Source: Paenibacillus sp. G2S3 (GTDB lineage: Bacteria; Bacillota; Bacilli; Paenibacillales; Paenibacillaceae). Taken from it: a stretch of DNA of 64,000 bases. How positions within the stretch are numbered: position 1 is the first letter of the stretch; every line of letters begins with the position of its first letter. Of this stretch, positions 1 through 7,182 are shown in pieces. The stretch covers positions 5,952,001 through 6,016,000 of the forward strand of contig NZ_CP126095.1 in NCBI RefSeq assembly GCF_030123105.1, in the 5' to 3' direction. Under the pieces are notes generated by a model, which worked only from the letters and a program-made list of their open reading frames with translations, was not told the DNA's origin and made no database searches. The translations under genes were made by a program, and so were the position numbers.

Positions 1-481
1 TTTTCCATTCGTCTGGAACATGAAGCCATAGTGCTGGTGTCAAGCATTCGCTAAAACGTTCATGATAAGAATATTCTCTAATATAATTCCATACAGCTTG
101 ATTTATTGAATGTATTTCGTCTTTGGTTACTACACCTGTCTGCAAATTGTTGTATTCACTTTCAGCAATTTCAAAAGTTTCGTAATCAAGCCCCACCTCA
201 CTATAATATCCATCACAGCAGGTGCACTTGGGCCCGCCCATGCCATGAGGACAACCATGATTTTTTTTATTTTCGTCTGAACAATGACACCACCAAGTTA
301 CAGCGTTAATTGCTATCCCTGCATTCGAAATTTCCTCAATTAACTTTTCACTTAACTCATACTTCGTAATAATGTCAATGTAACCTGAACCGACAGGATA
401 AGATTGATGTTTCTCTAATAAAGTCTCAATTTTATTTTGCAACTCTTTATCATTTTTTCTTAAGTTTTCTAAATACTTCAT
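1..481 (-). CDS. Hypothetical protein, 3' end outside window (partial)
   Basis: An open frame starts at the ATG at 479-481 (protein begins MKYLENLRKNDKELQNK) and runs without a stop to base 1, giving at least 159 codons. A GGAG motif lies about 12 nt upstream of the ATG. The middle of the protein has a cysteine/histidine-rich stretch (WWCHCSDENKK, then HGCPHGMGGPKCTCC) that could bind a metal. I do not recognise the family. It is the last member seen of a same-strand series of small genes separated by the 521-616 type repeat, so it is probably accessory. The C-terminus is missing. Confidence 0.6.
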   Translation of the reverse strand, partial: MKYLENLRKNDKELQNKIETLLEKHQSYPVGSGYIDIITKYELSEKLIEEISNAGIAINAVTWWCHCSDENKKNHGCPHGMGGPKCTCCDGYYSEVGLDYETFEIAESEYNNLQTGVVTKDEIHSINQAVWNYIREYSYHERFSECLTPALWLHVPDEWK

Positions 482-520
482 GAGAAAGCAACTCCATATA
501 CAACCATTCTATCATTATAT

Positions 521-616
521 TATCCTGCCCGTTAGTTGAATAAAGGCAGCTGATCGCGTTGACTGACGGCTGCCTAATCGTATTTGAGCTAACGCTACCC
601 ATTGGTGTAATTACTC
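521..616. repeat. Cassette-spacer repeat R1
   Basis: The left end reads CTGCCCGTTAGTTGAATAAA (525-544). An imperfect palindrome follows with arms GGCAGC and GCTGCC, and GTTAG on the left is mirrored by GCTAACG on the right. The right end CCCATTGGTGTAATTACTC (598-616) resembles the left end as a direct repeat. The right end reaches into the stop codon of the next gene (615-617), and the left end lies about 45 bp upstream of the start of the preceding gene. Related copies are at 1010-1107, 2208-2291 and 2837-2890. Confidence 0.7.
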
Positions 617-965
617 AAATATAATCAATGAATTCATTAGTTTTGTTATATCCATAAATTATGATGGAGTCGGTAGTTACTTCACCTGGAACATGTATTT
701 TTTTCAGGATTTGAATTAAATCAGTTTTTATCAAGTCATCTTCAGCATGAATTTCTAACCACTCAATAAATTTGTAGCCACCATCTGAAAAATGGTAATA
801 CCACTCTCCATCCCAAAGGCTGATATAGCCAGTATCAATGTCTTTAGTCCTCCATTTGGTTGGAAAAGCATAGTTGAGCATTGCTTGTCTTATTTCTTCC
901 CATTTTGTGTTGTTCATTAAAGGTTTTAGTTCATTTGAATCCATATATTCACCTTTTTCTCCCAT
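615..965 (-). CDS. Small hypothetical protein (DUF6678-like)
   Basis: The 116-residue protein has no signal peptide or membrane segment. Its central part (NNTKWEEIRQ, WRTKDIDTGYISLWDGEWYYHF, GGYKFIEWLEI, split here into short pieces) resembles, from memory, the small bacterial family DUF6678, whose function is unknown. A second in-frame ATG at 939-941 (MDSNELKPLMNN) is an alternative start. The gene sits alone between repeats R1 and R2, on the same strand as its neighbours, as one unit of the cassette-like series. The stop codon is contained in the end of R1. Confidence 0.6.
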   Translation of the reverse strand: MGEKGEYMDSNELKPLMNNTKWEEIRQAMLNYAFPTKWRTKDIDTGYISLWDGEWYYHFSDGGYKFIEWLEIHAEDDLIKTDLIQILKKIHVPGEVTTDSIIIYGYNKTNEFIDYI

Positions 966-1009
966 CAGTACTGCAAGTGTTTATTCCAGCTTATCATTTT
1001 CTCTTGTAC

Positions 1010-1107
1010 AAAACTGCCCGTTAGCAGAACAAAGCTGCCGATTCAAGTCGGCAGCTTCGTTCTGGTGTTATTGAGCTATAGTTTCCCATTAGCGCAACGA
1101 CTTACTC
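1010..1107. repeat. Cassette-spacer repeat R2
   Basis: The left end is CTGCCCGTTAGCAGAACAAA (1014-1033). A strong hairpin follows with arms AAGCTGCCGA and TCGGCAGCTT. The right end is TTGAGCTATAG followed by CCCATTAGCGCAACGACTTA (1085-1104). The organisation matches R1. A further right-end-like fragment, CCCCATAGCTGCAACGA, lies alone at 1206-1222, just before the stop codon of the phosphotransferase gene. The intervening 1108-1205 has no recognisable gene and may be the remains of a lost unit. Confidence 0.7.
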
Positions 1108-1232
1108 TGTTGAATTTCGTGTTCCTCAACATAAAGCGGCATCAGAGAAGGCGAATCGTACCTTATCGCGGCCTTTAAACGACAAAATGGTGCCGATAGC
1201 CATAGCCCCATAGCTGCAACGAAATAATGAGC

Positions 1233-2147
1233 CTAATCCGACAGTGCTCGCATGATGTTGGATTTCGCCTCTGCCGCAATCGCTTCATTCCCGTCATCGA
1301 CCGCTTGCATCAAGATCAGTACGGGGATGTATACCGCGATCAGCCGCGCCAGCAGCTTCGTTTCCTCGTCCGCTCCTCCGTAAGTTTCGAAAAACACGCC
1401 GCGAGCGTAAGGTGGTAAAAAGCTGTAAGCAACGCTCAAATCGCAAGCCGGATGGCCTACGCTCAGATCGCCCCAATCAATGATTCCGGAAACGATCCCG
1501 TTCTCATTCACAAGCATATTTTTGAAATGAAGATCGCCATGTAGCAGTGCATTCACCGCCTCGACACGGTCCGTTTGCAGCCTGCTAATATACGCTTCGA
1601 TCACACCGGACTCCTCCGGCGACAAGTGTTCAACCACCTTCGATAGAAAGCCCTCCAATTTCACTTTGCGCGATGCTATGTCCGTCAAGCTTCGATGATC
1701 TTGCTGAACTCCGCACTTCAGCGCCGCTTGCACCGGAAACTCATGCAATCTCCGCAAAAATTTCGCCAGCGTCTCTGCCGATAAAGCCCGGCGTTCTTCC
1801 GTCAAACCGATGGGAAAATCTCCTGGCACGTAGGCATAGCCAAGAAATGGTGCCGGGTATTTGTCACTTGCTTCGCCATAAAACAACGGTTTCGGATAGG
1901 GGATGGTCATATATGCCTCCAGCTTCGGCAGCAGCTTCCCTTCCATACGAATCGAGCCAACTGCAATCGTTCTTCTTGGAAACCGGAACACGTACTCGTC
2001 ACCGATGAGAAAAACCGTATTGTCCCAGCCCCAGCCCAATCGCTTCACTTGCTTCGATGACAGCTGAGGGAATTGTCTGCCGATCAGCGTCCGCGCCTGC
2101 TCTTCGTTAACCTCCCACTCCGCATCCCATACATTCGTTCCTCCCAT
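1233..2147 (-). CDS. Aminoglycoside phosphotransferase (APH) family protein
   Basis: The 304-residue protein has the APH/protein-kinase-like fold signature. It shows a nucleotide-binding N-lobe (GWGWDNTVFLIGDEYVFRFP, about 37-56), the catalytic loop HGDLHFKNML with Asp as base and Asn as metal ligand, and the metal-binding IIDWGD motif about 20 residues on. Family members transfer phosphate from ATP to aminoglycosides, macrolides or small metabolites. The substrate here cannot be read from sequence. The gene is visibly richer in G and C than its AT-rich neighbours, which fits separate acquisition. It forms one unit of the repeat-separated series, between R2 and R3. Confidence 0.8.
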   Translation of the reverse strand: MGGTNVWDAEWEVNEEQARTLIGRQFPQLSSKQVKRLGWGWDNTVFLIGDEYVFRFPRRTIAVGSIRMEGKLLPKLEAYMTIPYPKPLFYGEASDKYPAPFLGYAYVPGDFPIGLTEERRALSAETLAKFLRRLHEFPVQAALKCGVQQDHRSLTDIASRKVKLEGFLSKVVEHLSPEESGVIEAYISRLQTDRVEAVNALLHGDLHFKNMLVNENGIVSGIIDWGDLSVGHPACDLSVAYSFLPPYARGVFFETYGGADEETKLLARLIAVYIPVLILMQAVDDGNEAIAAEAKSNIMRALSD

Positions 2148-2207
2148 GAAATGTCTGCCTCCTCGTTCCTTACTTTATTAAGACGTTTACATTCTCTGGA
2201 AGTTACG

Positions 2208-2291
2208 CATAACTGCCTGTTAGTTGAACAAATAAAAAATGGCTGCCGAAGCAACCGCTATTCCACTAATGTGCCCCGCTAGCTTAATCGA
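2208..2291. repeat. Cassette-spacer repeat R3 (degenerate)
   Basis: The left end CTGCCTGTTAGTTGAACAAA (2212-2231) matches R1 closely. The internal hairpin is decayed: only GGCTGCC remains. The right end GCCCCGCTAGCTTAATCGA (2272-2290) again resembles the left end and overlaps the stop codon (2284-2286) of the neighbouring DUF2199 gene. The placement relative to the two flanking genes is the same as for R1 and R2. Confidence 0.6.
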
Positions 2292-2772
2292 CATGATTTA
2301 TTAAATGAGCAATTTCTTTAACTCTCTCCATTGTAATTCCTTCTCTTTGTTCAACTGCAAGTGGATGATTCGTTTGTTCTAATTCTATTAACGGAACAGC
2401 ACCAACTTCTTGTGTATGTACCATTGTCTTTAACGATAATGTAGTTATTGGATATATTGAAAGTTCAGTCGATAACCAACCAAAATAAGGTTTTTCAGCT
2501 TCCCTTCCTTCTACGTGCAATAATTCATTAGATTTCAAAAAGTTTTCTTCACTAAGAGAAACCCAAACGCTCCATATAAATTTCTCTTTACTATCAATTA
2601 TTGGTATTTCAATATGTCCTCTAATAAAGAAATGCTGTTCATCAATTACACAAAAATCCCTAATTAATTCTGTTCTTTGCTCTTCTGGTACAGTGTAAAA
2701 ATAATATGGTGCTTCACTTCCGTAACATAAAGGAAGTTCACTTAATTCGTTGTTACAATGAGGGCATTTCAT
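2284..2772 (-). CDS. DUF2199 domain-containing protein
   Basis: The 162-residue soluble protein opens with a CPHC pair (MKCPHCNNELSELPLCYG), a probable small zinc knuckle. A body typical of DUF2199 follows: an RDFCVID segment, IRGHIEIPI, WVSLSEENF, FGWLSTEL and a C-terminal HPLAVEQREGI. The function of the family is unknown. The ATG is preceded by an AAGGAGAAGAAAAC-type ribosome binding site. The gene stands alone between R3 and R4, on the same strand as the other cassette-like genes. Confidence 0.75.
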   Translation of the reverse strand: MKCPHCNNELSELPLCYGSEAPYYFYTVPEEQRTELIRDFCVIDEQHFFIRGHIEIPIIDSKEKFIWSVWVSLSEENFLKSNELLHVEGREAEKPYFGWLSTELSIYPITTLSLKTMVHTQEVGAVPLIELEQTNHPLAVEQREGITMERVKEIAHLINHVD

Positions 2773-2836
2773 GTTTTCTTCTCCTTATAGTTTCTCGCTG
2801 ATTTCTTATAACGTCTTATTCGCGAAATTACTGAGT

Positions 2837-2890
2837 TATCCTGCCCTTTACTTCAATAAAAACGGCAGCTAGCATCTGCCTAACATAGAA
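2837..2890. repeat. Cassette-spacer repeat R4 (truncated)
   Basis: TATCCTGCCC at 2837-2846 and CTTCAATAAAAACGGCAGC match the left half of R1. A short CTGCC arm follows, but no clear right end is seen. It sits about 65 bp upstream of the DUF2199 start, the same position the other copies take relative to their genes. Confidence 0.5.
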
Positions 2891-2912
2891 AGACCGCCAT
2901 TGAAGGCGGTCT
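2891..2912 (-). terminator. Hairpin downstream of peptidase-E-like gene
   Basis: AGACCGCC, a short loop and GGCGGTCT form a strong stem. On the minus strand it is followed only by a weak T tract (TTTCT), so termination for the gene ending at 2988 is plausible but not certain. Confidence 0.45.
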
Positions 2913-2987
2913 AAAAAATTTATCATTTCTGCCCAACAATAAGTCCTGGGGATATTAAAAACCTGAGATGATTCGCTGTAAGCCTAA

Positions 2988-3653
2988 TTAGAGCGTCTCA
3001 ACCAATTTCTGAATTTTTGAGCGGGAAATTAAATATAAAGGACCCATTATTTCTATTTTGCCGTCCTTTACACGTATAGCGCTCTCCTGTTCTGCCGCAT
3101 AAACATCAATCTCTTCAGACAAGGGGGACAGGTAGCCTTGAACAAACTTGGCGTAGTCGCGTTGAGAATGAGATTCATAGGCAAAATGATCAAAGCCAAT
3201 ACCATCATAAATAGTACTTGTTTCAACTTCATCAGTGTTATTCAAGCTTAACCATTTTGCAGACATGTTTAGCGCACCGGCGCTGGCACCCAGTATAACG
3301 GCATTGCTGTTCTTAATAACATTTGATAATTCATAATCCGCCAAGAAATCGTTCTGCAAAACAGGATACCCACCGCATAAAAAAATGACAGAAGCGTTGT
3401 GAATTATTCGCTGGGCATCTTCCTTCTGCATGCGGTAATCAATGAAATGATATTCATCAAAAATAATGTTAGCCTGATAGAGCCATGTCCATTCAGAAAT
3501 ATCATCAAAGTTAATTTGCTCATCTGTATAACCAGACGGGTCAGCGCTAATCATAACAAGCGATTTTCTGTCTCGTATATCCTCATGCAAGCAATAGACC
3601 AGCTTCTCTGGAAAAAAATTATTAAACCAACTGAAATAGTAGTGAGTACTCAA
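2988..3653 (-). CDS. Peptidase E-like (S51 family) protein
   Basis: The 221-residue protein has the class-I-glutamine-amidotransferase-like fold used by peptidase E and cyanophycinase. It shows a CGGYP turn followed by the nucleophile elbow GASAGALN, with Ser as the likely nucleophile. Peptidase E removes N-terminal Asp from dipeptides, but many relatives are uncharacterised. The loop that normally reads GGNT is GGYP here, so the exact substrate may differ. The gene starts at an ATG preceded by a GGAGGTAATT-type site. It lies at the upstream end of the cassette-like series, with a hairpin at 2891-2912 after its stop. Confidence 0.7.
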   Translation of the reverse strand: MSTHYYFSWFNNFFPEKLVYCLHEDIRDRKSLVMISADPSGYTDEQINFDDISEWTWLYQANIIFDEYHFIDYRMQKEDAQRIIHNASVIFLCGGYPVLQNDFLADYELSNVIKNSNAVILGASAGALNMSAKWLSLNNTDEVETSTIYDGIGFDHFAYESHSQRDYAKFVQGYLSPLSEEIDVYAAEQESAIRVKDGKIEIMGPLYLISRSKIQKLVETL

Positions 3654-3759
3654 ACTTAATTACCTCCATATGAATTTTTTACAATAATAAAATGAAGTTA
3701 CATATTAGTTATCTAATACGTAACTCCAATTATTATCATTAGCTTCTATTAGCAGAATC

Positions 3760-4260
3760 TCAAGCAAGGGTCTCCATTAAGAACTCGATCACCGGGTAAG
3801 AGATCATGTGCCGATCACGGTAAATCGAGGTAATAGCATCTGGCCGTGTGCTAAGGATTGCCTTCTGTAAAAGGGCTGCTTGAAAGCCTCTTTCTTGTGC
3901 ACCGTTAATAGTAAAGGTTACACAATGTTCTGCGGCGAAGCCCGCAACGATGATGAATTCAACACCATGTTCACGTAGCACTTTTTCCAAATCCGTTTTC
4001 CAAAAAGCATTAGAGAATTCTTTTGCCATCTGGATATCCGTGGGTGCTACTGTAATTTCCGGTATACTATTTCTTGCTTCTGGATCCGTATCCGCATTCG
4101 CCCCTTCCATGTCTTGTATATGGATGACGATTTGGTCCTTCGCACGAAGTAACCCAGACACATGATTAATGTATTCACAAGCCTCACTTACATTTAACTT
4201 CTCCATATGATCGTGTAAGAAAAGGTTTTGCATATCAATAATTAGAAATCCAATTTTTAT
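3760..4260 (-). CDS. Isochorismatase-family cysteine hydrolase, apparent AUA start
   Basis: The C-terminal half has the family signature AGFAAEHCVTFTINGA with the catalytic Cys, and a Lys in the MAKEFSNAF segment. The first ATG (4231-4233) would begin at MQNLFLHD and remove the beta strand and catalytic Asp found in the family as IIDMQN. The frame continues upstream as KIGFLIIDMQN with no ATG, GTG or TTG before an in-frame stop at 4276-4278. A strong GGGGGAG site (4267-4273) lies 6 nt before an ATA codon at 4258-4260. I therefore place the start at that ATA. A lost ATG (start-codon mutation) is the alternative. The substrate is unknown: family members hydrolyse isochorismate, nicotinamide or carbamoyl compounds. 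Confidence 0.65.
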   Translation of the reverse strand: MKIGFLIIDMQNLFLHDHMEKLNVSEACEYINHVSGLLRAKDQIVIHIQDMEGANADTDPEARNSIPEITVAPTDIQMAKEFSNAFWKTDLEKVLREHGVEFIIVAGFAAEHCVTFTINGAQERGFQAALLQKAILSTRPDAITSIYRDRHMISYPVIEFLMETLA

Positions 4261-4364
4261 TTTGAACTCCCCCTCTCAGAATAAATATAGCTAGTTTCTA
4301 TACTAATCTGGATGTAGATTCAGCTCAAGGGAATAAATGACTTAGACTATTTTGTACAACAGCA

Positions 4365-5270
4365 TCATACGTTACGCCATTCCTCTTCATTCAGCTCGTT
4401 GTTAATGCCCACCCCAGCTAATGAACCCATAGAAGCGGCAATTATGGCTTGATGAAGATGTGTTGCTGCATCACCTGCACTAAAGACACCTGGAACGTTC
4501 GTTTTACCGAGATTATCGACGATGACTGTTCCAGCTTCTGTGATCTCACAACCGATAGCTTGTGGCAAGTCTGATCCGGTAATAAGCTTCGGTCTGAAAA
4601 ATATCCCCCTACATAGGATACTAGTACCATCCTCCAGCACAACTTGCTGCACCATACCATTGTCAGATTCGATCGACTGAATCGGTGTGTCAAAGACAGG
4701 AATGTTATGTTGTTGAAGTTCCTCGCGTTGTGCATCCGTCAAGTCATCAGATCCATTAGTACATATGGTAATCTTTTTCGTCCAACCAGATAACACTTGG
4801 GCCATATGCGTTGCATCGGCTCCCTTAACAATTACGACAAGAGGCTGATCTCTTAGCTCCCATCCATCACAATAAGGGCAGATAAAGGCGCTTTTGCCAT
4901 ACACATCTGAGAGCCCCTTAATATCCATCGGAAGATCCTTCATCCCTATGGCGAAGAGCACCTTTTTACTTCGATAGGTTTGACCTTGAACCGTCGTAAT
5001 TTGAAAATCGCCATCGGTTCCCGTAATCGATAAGGCGGTATCTTCCGCAAAAGTAACGGATGGATAGGCTCGAATCTGCTCCTTCGCAATCCTCCTAAAT
5101 TCGCTTGGACTTATAGAATCTCTAGTAAGAAAGCCATGCGTTTCTCGAGTAACCCTATTACGTGCACGTCCTTCATCAATAACAACTACGTTTTTTCTTG
5201 CCCGACCTAGCACAAGAGCAGCATTTAGACCTGCCGGTCCTCCACCGATAATTACACAATTATGAGTCAT
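4365..5270 (-). CDS. Thioredoxin-reductase-like FAD/NAD(P) oxidoreductase
   Basis: The 301-residue flavoprotein has an FAD-binding GGGPAG at residues 9-14, a redox CPYC pair at 131-134 followed by DGWE, and a C-terminal FAD contact VPGVFSAGDAA. Length and layout match low-molecular-weight thioredoxin reductases, but CPYCDGWE instead of CATCDG points to the relatives that act on other thiols or disulfides, including dithiolopyrrolone and gliotoxin-type oxidases. The usual second GXGXXA pyridine-nucleotide motif is not intact (VVIVKGADATHMA), so NADPH use is doubtful. The gene stands alone; a 10-bp inverted repeat lies just upstream (5301-5334). Confidence 0.8.
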   Translation of the reverse strand: MTHNCVIIGGGPAGLNAALVLGRARKNVVVIDEGRARNRVTRETHGFLTRDSISPSEFRRIAKEQIRAYPSVTFAEDTALSITGTDGDFQITTVQGQTYRSKKVLFAIGMKDLPMDIKGLSDVYGKSAFICPYCDGWELRDQPLVVIVKGADATHMAQVLSGWTKKITICTNGSDDLTDAQREELQQHNIPVFDTPIQSIESDNGMVQQVVLEDGTSILCRGIFFRPKLITGSDLPQAIGCEITEAGTVIVDNLGKTNVPGVFSAGDAATHLHQAIIAASMGSLAGVGINNELNEEEWRNV

Positions 5271-5300
5271 ACTAATTCTCCCTTTCGCTTTTCAATTTAT

Positions 5301-5334
5301 ATTAAAGATATTAAAGATTTTCGTTATCTTTAAT
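5301..5334 (-). promoter_or_regulatory. Inverted repeat upstream of the flavoprotein gene
   Basis: ATTAAAGATA (5301-5310) and TATCTTTAAT (5325-5334) form a perfect 10-bp inverted repeat with a 14-nt spacer, 31 bp upstream of the start codon. The AT-rich arms and promoter-proximal position fit an operator for a dimeric regulator such as MarR or HxlR. No such regulator is seen next to it. Confidence 0.45.
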
Positions 5335-5340
5335 TGTTAT

Positions 5341-5367
5341 AAAAAAAAGAACGGATCTTACTCCGTT
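5341..5367 (-). terminator. Terminator of tetR-aldo/keto reductase unit
   Basis: On the minus strand AACGGA, a 6-nt loop and TCCGTT are followed by a run of eight T. It lies downstream of the aldo/keto reductase stop and upstream of the next gene. Confidence 0.7.
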
Positions 5368-5530
5368 ATTATAATTGTTGCCAGATCCACTATTTTCTTG
5401 TTTCTAGATACTAGGATTATTTCATTTAAGTGTCACAATTAAAGACTTTGTGAATCTATAATAACTTTAATGAATCTAAAAGGCAAGGATTTTTCTATTT
5501 AATCATTGCCCTCTTAGAATCCCAGCTAAA

Positions 5531-6364
5531 TTACCGCAAAAGTGTAGTAGCCCATAAAAACAGCTTGTTGTCAGGATTAACAAATCCCTTTTTGTTTTTA
5601 TCTAATGTCGATATTTGTTTCATTTCCTCATCAGATAAACTAAAATCAAAGATCTCCAGATTCGCCTTTAATCTTGCAGGATTAACCGACTTGGGAATAA
5701 CCCCAACATTGCGTTCAATGTTCCACCTTAGCATAACTTGAGCCGTTGTTTTACCGTGTCCTTCAGCGATGCTTGTTAATATAGGGTTATCGAATAAATT
5801 TTTATTTCCATGTCCAAAAGGACTCCACGCTACATGTTGGATATTCTTATTCACCATATAATTATGCAGGTTGGGCTGCTGTAAAAACGGATTCGTATGA
5901 ATTTGATTTACTGCAGGGACTATTGAGCCATGCTTCAATACATCTTCCAGATGAGATTGTTCAAAGTTAGACACACCAATCGCTCTGATTCTACCCTCTT
6001 TGTACAATTCCTCTAATATTAACCAACTCTCAACATATTTTGAGGATGGCCAATGGATCAAATAAAGATCTATATAATCTGTTCCCAGTTTTTTTAAGCT
6101 CATTTCGAAAGCCTGTTTCGTTCTTTTACCATGATCTGAATTCCACAGTTTTGTTGTAATAAATATATCCTTTCGATTTACACCTGATTTTTTAATTGTA
6201 CTGGCAACAAGTTCCTCATTATGATAAAAAGCAGCGGTATCAATATGCTTATATCCATTTCTCAATGCCCAAATGATTGCTTCTTCGTGTTCATTTTTCA
6301 TTTGGTATACACCCAATCCCACTTTTGGCAACATAACTCCATTATTTAATAGGAAATTTTCCAA
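5531..6364 (-). CDS. Aldo/keto reductase
   Basis: The 277-residue protein is a full-length NADPH-dependent aldo/keto reductase of the 2,5-diketo-gluconate reductase/YvgN type. The catalytic tetrad is visible: Asp42 and Tyr47 in HIDTAAFYHNE, Lys72 in TTKLW and His104 in LIHWP. The cofactor segment IPKSVNPARLKANLEIFDF is typical. It follows the TetR regulator by about 40 bp on the same strand, so the two are probably co-transcribed and self-controlled. Likely role: reduction of reactive carbonyls or small ketones in the cytoplasm. Confidence 0.88.
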   Translation of the reverse strand: MENFLLNNGVMLPKVGLGVYQMKNEHEEAIIWALRNGYKHIDTAAFYHNEELVASTIKKSGVNRKDIFITTKLWNSDHGKRTKQAFEMSLKKLGTDYIDLYLIHWPSSKYVESWLILEELYKEGRIRAIGVSNFEQSHLEDVLKHGSIVPAVNQIHTNPFLQQPNLHNYMVNKNIQHVAWSPFGHGNKNLFDNPILTSIAEGHGKTTAQVMLRWNIERNVGVIPKSVNPARLKANLEIFDFSLSDEEMKQISTLDKNKKGFVNPDNKLFLWATTLLR

Positions 6365-6405
6365 AGAATAATCCTCCCATACACTATTATTTTATATCAG
6401 CTGAG

Positions 6406-6981
6406 TCAGTCGATTCTGAGAGCATTCCAGCAACTTCTTTCTATTCCTTCAATAAGCTCTGGAGTCTCGATTATTTTCCCATGTTGAATTTCTTTGAAGA
6501 AGCTAACAAATGCACCATAAACAATACAGATTAATGCATTCGAAGGAAGAGTGCTGAATACCCCTCTCTCTTTGCCACTTTCTATAATTCCGACTAAAAA
6601 ATTCATAAATCCATCAAACACGCTCCGGCTCTTCTCATTTAAATAATATGACTCTGCATGTGAATCTATAAATAGCAGCGCGTATATATTGCTTTTTCCA
6701 AATCCGACCATTTGATAAAACACATGACGAAATTGCTCACGAATTTCATTTGAGGATGGAAAATCAGTTTTAATGGTTCCTGAAAACTCCATCACTACTT
6801 TTTGAAACAATGAATTAACTAGTGACTCTTTACTTTCAAAATATCGGTAAATTGTACCCGCTCCTACTTTTGCCGCTTCCGCAATCATAGGGACAGTCGT
6901 TCCATCATAACCTCTTTTTGCAAATAATTTTAAAGCCGCTTTATAAATTTCCTCTTGCTTGTTTGTAGACAATAAGAGCAC
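6406..6981 (-). CDS. TetR/AcrR family transcriptional regulator
   Basis: The 191-residue protein has a typical N-terminal TetR helix-turn-helix (IYKAALKLFAKRGYDGTTVP, then IAEAAKVGAGTIYRYFESKESL) and a variable ligand-binding C-terminal domain. It lies immediately upstream of the aldo/keto reductase gene. A perfect 18-bp palindrome (6995-7012) just before its start is the obvious self-operator. The inducer is unknown; carbonyl or aromatic compounds would fit the partner gene. Confidence 0.88.
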   Translation of the reverse strand: MLLLSTNKQEEIYKAALKLFAKRGYDGTTVPMIAEAAKVGAGTIYRYFESKESLVNSLFQKVVMEFSGTIKTDFPSSNEIREQFRHVFYQMVGFGKSNIYALLFIDSHAESYYLNEKSRSVFDGFMNFLVGIIESGKERGVFSTLPSNALICIVYGAFVSFFKEIQHGKIIETPELIEGIERSCWNALRID

Positions 6982-6994
6982 CTCTCTTTCTAGC

Positions 6995-7012
6995 GGAATG
7001 AATATTCATTCC
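6995..7012 (-). promoter_or_regulatory. Probable TetR operator palindrome
   Basis: GGAATGAATATTCATTCC is a perfect 18-bp palindrome ending 14 bp upstream of the tetR start codon. The GAATGAATATTCATTC core is of the type bound by TetR-family dimers such as QacR/AcrR-like proteins, so autorepression of the tetR-reductase unit is expected. Confidence 0.7.
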
Positions 7013-7095
7013 TCTTCACAATAAAACTAATTTATAAAAAAAGCAATCAGAATATTAGAAATTATTTCCTGTACCATGAAGATGAACAGACAAAT

Positions 7096-7132
7096 AAGGA
7101 TGTCTCTGAAGTATTAGCTTCAAGACATCCTT
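7096..7132 (-). terminator. Terminator-like hairpin after GH43 gene
   Basis: AAGGATGTCT and AGACATCCTT form a 10-bp stem extended by TGAAG/CTTCA. On the minus strand it is followed by TTATTTG. It lies between the GH43 stop (7183) and the tetR operator. Confidence 0.55.
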
Positions 7133-7182
7133 AAGTATAATTTCATAATAAATCCTATAAAAAAAGGAGGCTGTTCTTTCAA

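Noticed and set aside
521..1107. Spacer repeats as canonical integron attC sites
   Set aside because: The conserved boxes run GTTAG...CTAAC from outside to inside, the reverse of the attC R''/R' arrangement, and the strict core consensus is not met. No integron integrase is in the window. I keep only a cassette-like description.
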